From assembly GCF_900640115.1 (NCBI RefSeq), contig NZ_CAAAIW010000008.1, forward strand, positions 40,073-104,072: a DNA stretch of 64,000 nt, in the 5' to 3' direction. The stretch is from Legionella yabuuchiae. GTDB lineage: Bacteria > Pseudomonadota > Gammaproteobacteria > Legionellales > Legionellaceae. How positions within the stretch are numbered: the first letter of the stretch is position 1; the number at the start of each line of letters is the position of its first letter. The notes under the pieces are model-generated. The model was not told where the DNA came from. It did no database searches and worked only from the letters and a program-made list of their open reading frames with translations. Below are positions 57,903 to 64,000 of this stretch, in pieces. Position numbers and translations under genes: made by a program.

Positions 57903-60083
57903 TTAAAATGCTGGGAAATACAACACATCTCCATGAACCACCACGCCAAGACAATCGGGAACATTAGGCCAAGTGAGTTGACTCTGATTTAGAGTTATGG
58001 GACATTCGCGCGTTAAACCGTTATTACCCAAAATGTTCACAACCGTTTGTCCGGCTGGAAAATAGACGGTTTTGTCTCTTGAATCCCAGCGTACAACTTG
58101 GTCGTTAACGGTAATCGTCATACCTGCAGCAATGCCTAAACCAAAGGCTTTACTATCACCGCTGGGGGCTGCCTGCGGCAAAGGATTGGGTAAGCCGATG
58201 TAGATATCGCCATTATCTTGCGTTTGCAACACCAAACCACCACTACACAGTAGCCCTGTGTCTTGAACAATGGTTAACGAGTCCCCTGATTTCCCGAGAG
58301 TACAACTGGCGCTAGTGTCATGTTGATAAGCAATTAAATCAATTTGGGTCGCATTTCCTAAATTATCCAATGCGATTTTAGACCCATTCGTAACAATATG
58401 ATTTAAAAACTCTGCATACATGGATGGATCCATGCCAAACACTACGTATTTAGGCGTTTCAGGCAGAACTCCACCAGTCCCTGAATCAGGTATATCCGCA
58501 GGCAAATAAACGTGTATTGTTTCACTGCTTTCTTTCACTATATTAAGACGTGAACATAACTCGCCTTGCCCGCTAGTCACGTTGTCTGGACTGATGGTTA
58601 AATCACATGAAGCGGATTTGTTGCCTTGAAAGGCTTTTAATACCGAGTTTTGAGGCAACTGAGACGCTTCTAGTGGTTCCGCGTTATTCAAAATCCTGTC
58701 ATTCAAAGCCGCGCTCACACCAAAAGTCGGGTTAAAATTAAATTGTATCTTAAAGGTTGCTTTTGGCGGTGGTGGACTCTCAGGGAATGTCAGCGTTTTA
58801 GTGGCGTTATTAATAATCAACTCGGCACAGAGAGAGCCGCTTTCGCCTGAAACTTGCTGATTTGAATCCACTTTAAGAGCGCACTGAGAGGGAGCATCAC
58901 CGAGGAGCTTAACCACGCCTCCATTGACAATATTAATGTCTTGGTTATTGGATATGGGTTGCTCATTGTAAGTGGCTTGCACTCCTTGGGGTACAATCGC
59001 TTTAAATTTGACCTCAGTCGGTTGTTGAGTTTCTTTAGGGCAAAAAATTAATTCAAATTTGGTTTGCGGACCACAGCGTGCTAACCCTTTTGCATCATCA
59101 TAAGCGTAGGTGTATGAATTACAATGTTGAATCTGGGTTACCGCTTCTGCATAGCTGCTTCTTGCTGCAGGGCCAGCACTGCATTGACCGCTTGAAATGG
59201 GCGGTGTAGGACAACAATACATTTGCGCCTCGGGTGATTCTGGCGCTAAGCCCCCTAAAATATGTTTCCAACCGCCAGCGTCACTTCCACCATCACTGCC
59301 TTGCGCTGTGGTTAATTTAGCACAGGGACTAAAGCAACCAATTGGCTCCCCGGTCTCTTTTTGAACCCATTGTAAATTGACTTCGGTAACATTCACACCA
59401 TTAATGGTATTGAATTGACCTTCAGTGGATAAATTTGCATTTGCAGGACAAAGGGTTGGTTTTAATCCACCACAATTAACGCCTGGATCGGTTAATACTT
59501 GTTCTGAGTGTAAATCTAGACAAGTATTTTGGTGATTAATGACGTTAACCGCATAAGGCAAGGTATAACCATCCACAGCAGAGCCGTTCCACCAGGTTTC
59601 AGGGCCTAAGGTTTGACCTGGAGCGCTTGGGTTCGGTGCGCAAAGAGAGGGATTATGATTAAATATAGCGGCCACGCAACCCCACGTTGCTTCAAACTTG
59701 CTATTAATATCTGGCGCATAAGGAGGATTTTGCCATCCTTTAGATTCGGCTTCAGGTACCGCAGTACTTTCTCCAACGTTGCAATTATACCCATGTTGAT
59801 TACAATCTTTTTTAGCCCAAAATCGTGTTGAAGCTAAGCCTTTATCTGGAATGCTATAGTCGTAAGCTAAGCCTGGGGCAATTTCTACCACATTTGGATC
59901 GTTCGTTGCATTCTTAAAATCTTGTTGAATCCATAGCTTCTCATCACATTGGTTCGTGACTCTAAAGCGTGTATTTTGTTGCGTATCAGGGGTTGTAATT
60001 CCAGCGATGCCATCTAAAGAAAATAGGCCGATTAATAATCCTATTATGAGAAATTTTGTCTTTAAATACGGCACACCGTTCAT
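57903..60083 (-). CDS. exported thaumatin-like protein with four C-terminal repeats
   Basis: 726 residues: signal peptide (about 1-28), thaumatin-like domain (about 38-350) shown by FRVTNQCDEKLWIQ, SKFEATWGC, SAVDGYTLPYAVNV and many Cys (including CNSYTYAYDDAKG near its end), then four similar modules (357-434, 443-528, 546-632, 646-724). Each module has a short hydrophobic strand start, an N-D/E residue turn, and two Cys 17-19 apart (C401/C419, C493/C510, C594/C613, C694/C711). Pro-rich linkers join them. Probably secreted; a glucan- or wall-binding role is inference from thaumatin homology. Confidence 0.85.
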   Translation of the reverse strand: MNGVPYLKTKFLIIGLLIGLFSLDGIAGITTPDTQQNTRFRVTNQCDEKLWIQQDFKNATNDPNVVEIAPGLAYDYSIPDKGLASTRFWAKKDCNQHGYNCNVGESTAVPEAESKGWQNPPYAPDINSKFEATWGCVAAIFNHNPSLCAPNPSAPGQTLGPETWWNGSAVDGYTLPYAVNVINHQNTCLDLHSEQVLTDPGVNCGGLKPTLCPANANLSTEGQFNTINGVNVTEVNLQWVQKETGEPIGCFSPCAKLTTAQGSDGGSDAGGWKHILGGLAPESPEAQMYCCPTPPISSGQCSAGPAARSSYAEAVTQIQHCNSYTYAYDDAKGLARCGPQTKFELIFCPKETQQPTEVKFKAIVPQGVQATYNEQPISNNQDINIVNGGVVKLLGDAPSQCALKVDSNQQVSGESGSLCAELIINNATKTLTFPESPPPPKATFKIQFNFNPTFGVSAALNDRILNNAEPLEASQLPQNSVLKAFQGNKSASCDLTISPDNVTSGQGELCSRLNIVKESSETIHVYLPADIPDSGTGGVLPETPKYVVFGMDPSMYAEFLNHIVTNGSKIALDNLGNATQIDLIAYQHDTSASCTLGKSGDSLTIVQDTGLLCSGGLVLQTQDNGDIYIGLPNPLPQAAPSGDSKAFGLGIAAGMTITVNDQVVRWDSRDKTVYFPAGQTVVNILGNNGLTRECPITLNQSQLTWPNVPDCLGVVVHGDVLYFPAF

Positions 60084-60608
60084 TTCATCATCCCCTGATT
60101 AGCAGCATTACATTTACTTTAGCGGTTTCGACGGCTTGTATTACAAGACCGTCAATGATTTACAATCGTAAAAAATAGCTAAAGTACAATTTAAGTATAT
60201 ATTCGGTTAAACCGTCCCGCTACGGCTTTACCGTTTCTTTACGTTAATACCACCATTTATTTGCAGGTATAACGCGTTTAAAGTTTGGTGAGTCGACCGA
60301 GGGAGCTTAACCCTCAGCCGCTCGCAGAACCGAACGTGATGCTCTCGCATCATCCGGCTCCCTTTAAGTCAATGCACCAAACATACCTTCGTGCCAGTGT
60401 ACAAACAGCGCAGGCGTTTCTTTGTCGATCCGTTCCATGAGTTTTCACAGAACCATTTTTTTCTATTGACTGGTGATCAATATTTGATTATTATGCTTCC
60501 GTGTTGATCGTTGTGGTAAATAAAACCCATTTCCTGATGAGCACACTTCGCTTTGCCCACCAAGAATAGTTGAGAGTACGCCTATTTACTTATAGTAAGG
60601 AATTTGAA
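60084..60608. other. gap between the thaumatin-like and coiled-coil genes
   Basis: 525 bases that hold the intron remnant (60285-60444), a GGTTAAACCG..CGGTTTACCG-like imperfect palindrome at about 60207-60234, and AT-rich sequence likely to carry the two divergent promoters. No other gene seen. Confidence 0.5.
60285..60444 (-). mobile_element. group II intron 3' remnant (maturase tail, domains V and VI)
   Basis: On the minus strand, 60360-60327 is a 34-base hairpin (starts GAGCCGGATGATGC, ends GTTCGGTTC) with the AGC catalytic triad, two-base bulge spacing and GAGA-type loop of intron domain V. A domain VI-like stem follows (GCTGAGGG..CTCCCTCGGTC to about 60290). Upstream, a frame from about 60444 to the TAA at 60364-60366 reads IDKETPALFVHWHEGM then FGALT, like the end of a reverse transcriptase-maturase. 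The 5' part of the intron is missing, so it is dead. Confidence 0.7.
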
Positions 60609-63509
60609 ATGCCAACTGGAATCGATGAAACAGAAAAAATTCTACAAGCAGCAACGGTTCTTAGTAATCATTCTGATTTATGGATAGCTATAGGCAAGAA
60701 AATATACCAAAAATTGACCGAACGAAAACCACTTTCAAATCATTCTACCGATGTGTACCGCCAAGACCTCAAACGGTATAATAGGATGGTACAACTATAT
60801 AAGGAAAAATTGCACAAACCTAATTGTCCAGTACAATGGGAATTAGATGAAAAAAATTGTCCAACCTGGCATTGCAGGCTAGATGAATTTATCACTCAGT
60901 ACAAAACAGAAGCTGAAGCATTAAGAGCTAGTGATTTTCCATTGAAATTTATTCCTATTAAGATAACAGCTTCCATTTCACGATTATTTGAATCTTTACA
61001 AAAACGCTCTCAGCTCTCTTCTTTACCCAAGTATAAATATCGAACCGATGGTTATGAAGCGATGTTTTTTAGTGAGCTAATTCAGTGGCTTTGTGTTGAC
61101 TTAGCAAGGTTAGATATAACAGAGCAAAACACTGCGGATGAGGTGTTAAAACGAATTAAATATTGTGAAGCAATAGAAAGTGAAGTTTTTGTGTATCGTG
61201 ATGACACTGACAAAGCTAATCCTAAAAACAAGCTTCAGCGCACTATTGAAAATCTTAAGTACATTCATAAAAATTGTCTTAAAGCCATTGAGGCGGTCTC
61301 TTTTAATAAGTGCATTGAGTCTATCGATAAAGATTTTAGAGAGATGATCGTTTGTGCATTTGATATATGTCATCTTATTTTAAAAAATGTTAATCAAGAG
61401 GAACTACAGGTTGATGAATTTCTAAGACCGATGGAGGTGGATCAAAAAGTTAAATCTCTACTTGGAACAACCTTAGGCCAATGGATTAAAAACACTCTTG
61501 AAACGGCTGGGATTGTATCCAATGATTTTGAAAGCAATAAAGAAGTGTCTCTTGAGGTCATTGTAAATTATTTAAACATTGATTTTAATACCTTAGATCT
61601 TAAAAAATCAGGTTTATTGTCGTTTGGTAAACAAGATGCTACAAAAGCCCCTGAATTACTCAAGAAGATTGCCAATATCCATCGGGCAATCCTCAATTTG
61701 TGTCATGTTCGAGCATCGTTGGTAAAATCTTCCTGTGTCAGTGCCAAGCTTGGTGAGAACTGGTTGTATGGTAATGACGAAGGAAAGGCAGTCATACAAG
61801 CTTTATTAATTGCAGTTAATGACGCAAGCCAAAATTTTAATAACGAGGTGAAGTCGTTTTGGGATATGTTTTATACGAAGGGATATAAAAAATATGCAGA
61901 CGAAAAAAAGAAAGACGCTAAAGATGTTACATTTAAACGGATAGAGATAGCGAAAAAAAGATATGATTTGATTGAAGAGAAGACTAAAAAAGTAAAAGAA
62001 AACCTAGAAACCATCAGAAATAGTATTAAGGACTTTCACATTGACTCTGCAATCACAGAGCAAAAAAAACGTGATTTGATTTCTGCACTATATGCCTACT
62101 TGCAACGAATGCCTAATCCTGATCAAGACGTGTTGAAGGCGATAAAAAGGTTGTTTGAGAAAGATAATACTGCATTAGATACAGTGCAGGCAGGGACTTC
62201 TCATGCTATACCAGAGAGCATCAAACCTTATATTGTCAAATTTCCAATAAATAAAATACCCATCTACAAGTCTGCAAGAAACCGGTTATTTGGCTATGAA
62301 AATGAAAATTTTGCCCAGGATTTAACCATGATGCCAAAGCCTGTGCGATTTTATACAAAGGTTCAAGAGCGCTTGTATAATGAGTTTCTTGTTCCTTATA
62401 ATGCTCTTGTCAATTCATTTGCGATATTTAGTATATTCTACCCTACGTTGTACACAGTTGGGTTGGCGAATATGGAGGCGTTGCGTAAAATCTATTCTGA
62501 TTTCAATACCATCATGAAAGTGCTATATAAGCCGTGCGATAGCATTGAGGGATATAGTCTTTCTATGGAAGATGAAGAGGCGAGCTCATATCAAGATAAA
62601 AAACTCTATCTCACAATTAACGATAATAAAATCGAATATAAAGTGAGACAATTTACAACGGGTGAGCTCTGCCATGGTTCCATCGATATCCATGACCTCG
62701 ATCCTGAGTTTAGTATGCCTGTAACATTTGATAAATTGCAGACTTATTTGTTGGATATTTTATGTATCACCATGAAAAATGGTCATACGGTTGCTGAACG
62801 AGAGATTTCGGAGGCCTCTATTGATGGAGACGATGAAGTTTTTTATCAATTACGAAAAAATAGCGTGCAGCAAGCTGCGTTTTTTTGGGAAATACAACTT
62901 AAATTGATTGATGTAACTTGCAAAATGGCACTCCATCGCTTTTCAACAAATTGCAAAGTTAACCCTTTTAATATGCTAGCCAGTGAAGATGATTTATCAA
63001 GCTTGCGAGTCCAACCAAGGGATGTGAATGATGTGGATGAGAGCATTGAAATTACCATTGATAAATCTTTGTTGTCTTATGCAGGTGGTGCATTTGCAGA
63101 TGAATTGCAAGATCTTAGGGGGCGCCTAGAGAAGGAAAATCGGGAACATGCAACACTTGCCATAGAACACGCCAAGACACTTGCCGAGTTGGATGCAGCA
63201 AAAGCTATAATAAGTCAAAAAATGGCTCTGATAACCAAACACGATGACACGGTGGCTGAGCTACAGGCTACGATACATGATAGAGATGAAGCGTTACGTG
63301 ATAGAGATGAAGCGTTACGTGATAAAGAGAAAGCGATGCGCGAAGACCAGGAATTGATAGAGAGCCTAAAAGCTAAGTTAGCCGCGAAAGATGAAACAGC
63401 TGCAACTCAAACTGAAGTCATGAATAAACTTATGTTAGAGGTGATTAAACTGAGGGATCAACTTCCAGATCAAGCACCCCCTCCCCCAAACCCTTATGGC
63501 TTTTTTTAA
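60609..63509 (+). CDS. large effector-like coiled-coil protein
   Basis: 966 residues, no signal peptide. Mostly helical; the last 130 residues before the tail are a strong coiled coil (about 845-950; LEKENREHATLAIEHAKTLAEL in part, then repeated DRDEALR heptads), ending in a Pro-rich tail, PPPPNPYGFF. DNA repeats of 21 bp encode the heptads (63279-63341). An open frame starts at a TTG at 60570, but the ATG at 60609 has AAGGA at good spacing. Size, coiled coil and position suggest a Dot/Icm effector; I do not recognise a named family. Confidence 0.72.
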   Translation: MPTGIDETEKILQAATVLSNHSDLWIAIGKKIYQKLTERKPLSNHSTDVYRQDLKRYNRMVQLYKEKLHKPNCPVQWELDEKNCPTWHCRLDEFITQYKTEAEALRASDFPLKFIPIKITASISRLFESLQKRSQLSSLPKYKYRTDGYEAMFFSELIQWLCVDLARLDITEQNTADEVLKRIKYCEAIESEVFVYRDDTDKANPKNKLQRTIENLKYIHKNCLKAIEAVSFNKCIESIDKDFREMIVCAFDICHLILKNVNQEELQVDEFLRPMEVDQKVKSLLGTTLGQWIKNTLETAGIVSNDFESNKEVSLEVIVNYLNIDFNTLDLKKSGLLSFGKQDATKAPELLKKIANIHRAILNLCHVRASLVKSSCVSAKLGENWLYGNDEGKAVIQALLIAVNDASQNFNNEVKSFWDMFYTKGYKKYADEKKKDAKDVTFKRIEIAKKRYDLIEEKTKKVKENLETIRNSIKDFHIDSAITEQKKRDLISALYAYLQRMPNPDQDVLKAIKRLFEKDNTALDTVQAGTSHAIPESIKPYIVKFPINKIPIYKSARNRLFGYENENFAQDLTMMPKPVRFYTKVQERLYNEFLVPYNALVNSFAIFSIFYPTLYTVGLANMEALRKIYSDFNTIMKVLYKPCDSIEGYSLSMEDEEASSYQDKKLYLTINDNKIEYKVRQFTTGELCHGSIDIHDLDPEFSMPVTFDKLQTYLLDILCITMKNGHTVAEREISEASIDGDDEVFYQLRKNSVQQAAFFWEIQLKLIDVTCKMALHRFSTNCKVNPFNMLASEDDLSSLRVQPRDVNDVDESIEITIDKSLLSYAGGAFADELQDLRGRLEKENREHATLAIEHAKTLAELDAAKAIISQKMALITKHDDTVAELQATIHDRDEALRDRDEALRDKEKAMREDQELIESLKAKLAAKDETAATQTEVMNKLMLEVIKLRDQLPDQAPPPPNPYGFF
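63279..63341 (+). repeat. 21-bp tandem repeat (3 units) in a coiled coil
   Basis: GATAGAGATGAAGCGTTACG plus T occurs at 63279-63299 and exactly again at 63300-63320; a third, diverged unit is at 63321-63341. Each unit encodes one heptad, DRDEALR or a variant, so change in copy number would lengthen the coil without shifting the frame. Confidence 0.85.
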
Positions 63510-63592
63510 CAGCAAGCGCTGCGGCTCCCATAGAACATCCTCAGCCATCGAATGGAGAAACAGCAGCGCCTACATCTCACTAAGGACATGAC

Positions 63593-64000
63593 ATGCACTA
63601 TCTGGCGCTCAATCAACAGCAATTATCGCGTTTTAGCCACCACTGGTTTTGGGGGCTACGCGCGGACATCTCCTGTCACTACAATCTTGGCAACGCGGCG
63701 GCAGATTTGGAAAAAGATGTTGTCTTACGTCAACGCTGTGAAGAAAAAATAGCGCGGATTATTCAGCGAACCTGGATTATCCGTGCGTTTTATTGGTTTT
63801 TTAATATTAGCCAGTATCGTACACAGTATTATCAGCTTCAAGCATATTACGCTGACCAACTGTATAAAAAAGGGGTTATTATGCTTTCAGAAACCGAACA
63901 AGAACGCATTCATGCCGCAGGTGCTTTTATAGTGACCACAGCAGCGGGCAGCCTGGTGGCAAAATGGTTAATTCCTTATCTAAAACCATCACTGGCCTGG
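63593..64000 (+). CDS. unknown protein, 3' end outside window
   Basis: 136 codons from an ATG (AGGA six bases upstream) to the window edge without a stop. The product starts MHYLALNQQQLSRFSHHWFWG, has an aromatic-rich amphipathic centre (FYWFFNISQYRTQYYQLQAYY), and near the edge a small-residue hydrophobic stretch (AGAFIVTTAAGSLVAKW). Not recognised. It is on the same strand, 83 bases after the coiled-coil gene, and may be cotranscribed. Confidence 0.6.
   Translation, partial: MHYLALNQQQLSRFSHHWFWGLRADISCHYNLGNAAADLEKDVVLRQRCEEKIARIIQRTWIIRAFYWFFNISQYRTQYYQLQAYYADQLYKKGVIMLSETEQERIHAAGAFIVTTAAGSLVAKWLIPYLKPSLAW

Noticed and set aside
63552..63752. 66-codon frame at the right edge
   Set aside because: It is in another frame from the longer frame at 63593, which has the better ribosome site and stays open to the edge.

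Overview
The window is chromosomal DNA of a Legionella or close relative (Legionellales, Gammaproteobacteria). The signs are an AT-rich base composition, a type II secretion pair of the lspD-lspE kind, an RT0821/Lpp0805-type glycine-zipper lipoprotein, a thaumatin-like secreted protein, a KdsD/KdsC-Lpt-Mla envelope cluster, and several large recognisable-as-hypothetical proteins with the build of Dot/Icm effectors. The species cannot be fixed from sequence alone.

Layout. 0-4.3 kb: a truncated NagZ-like glycosidase, a Cys-containing secreted protein, tRNA-Ser(GGA), a class I glutamine amidotransferase-like protein that has lost its catalytic Cys, and an amino acid permease. 4.4-13.1 kb: two divergent envelope operons, mlaFEDCB-ibaG-murA-NIF3 on the minus strand and kdsD-kdsC-lptC-lptA-lptB on the plus strand, covering outer-membrane lipid asymmetry, the first step of peptidoglycan synthesis, KDO synthesis and LPS export. 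13.1-15.5 kb: trpGDC directly behind lptB. 15.5-21.7 kb: glutaminase, CBS protein, lipoprotein, a PAS-GGDEF diguanylate cyclase, alr and dnaB. 22-24.2 kb: two effector-like unknowns. 24.3-32.7 kb: DUF2147 protein, SWIM-SNF2 helicase, nadE, two beta-barrel outer membrane proteins, rpe and slt.

32.8-41 kb is an accessory stretch. It holds an 821-residue effector-like protein, decayed copies of three insertion sequence types (IS1634-, IS982- and IS21-like), two pairs of exported proteins, and many inverted repeats. 41-47 kb: degP-like protease, pgeF, rluD, miaB (tightly overlapping), an MFS transporter and tRNA-Met. 47.3-57.8 kb: lspDE, then cysS, glnS, and trpA-trpB-trpF-truA. The tryptophan pathway is therefore split over two loci in this window (trpGDC and trpFBA), and trpE is not seen. 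57.9-64 kb: a thaumatin-like protein with four C-terminal repeats, the 3' end of a group II intron (domain V intact), a 966-residue coiled-coil effector-like protein, and the start of another unknown gene.

The most unusual signal is a family of tiny (26-36 bp) palindromes with arms CTCTGTACATGACA / TGTCATGTACAGAG. Four copies are flanked by 9-bp direct repeats, two of them exact, as if each palindrome had been inserted by a transposase. A second family of longer palindromes (arms about 26 bp) is scattered between genes, and one copy supplies the stop codon of trpA. No CRISPR array, rRNA or intact prophage is present.
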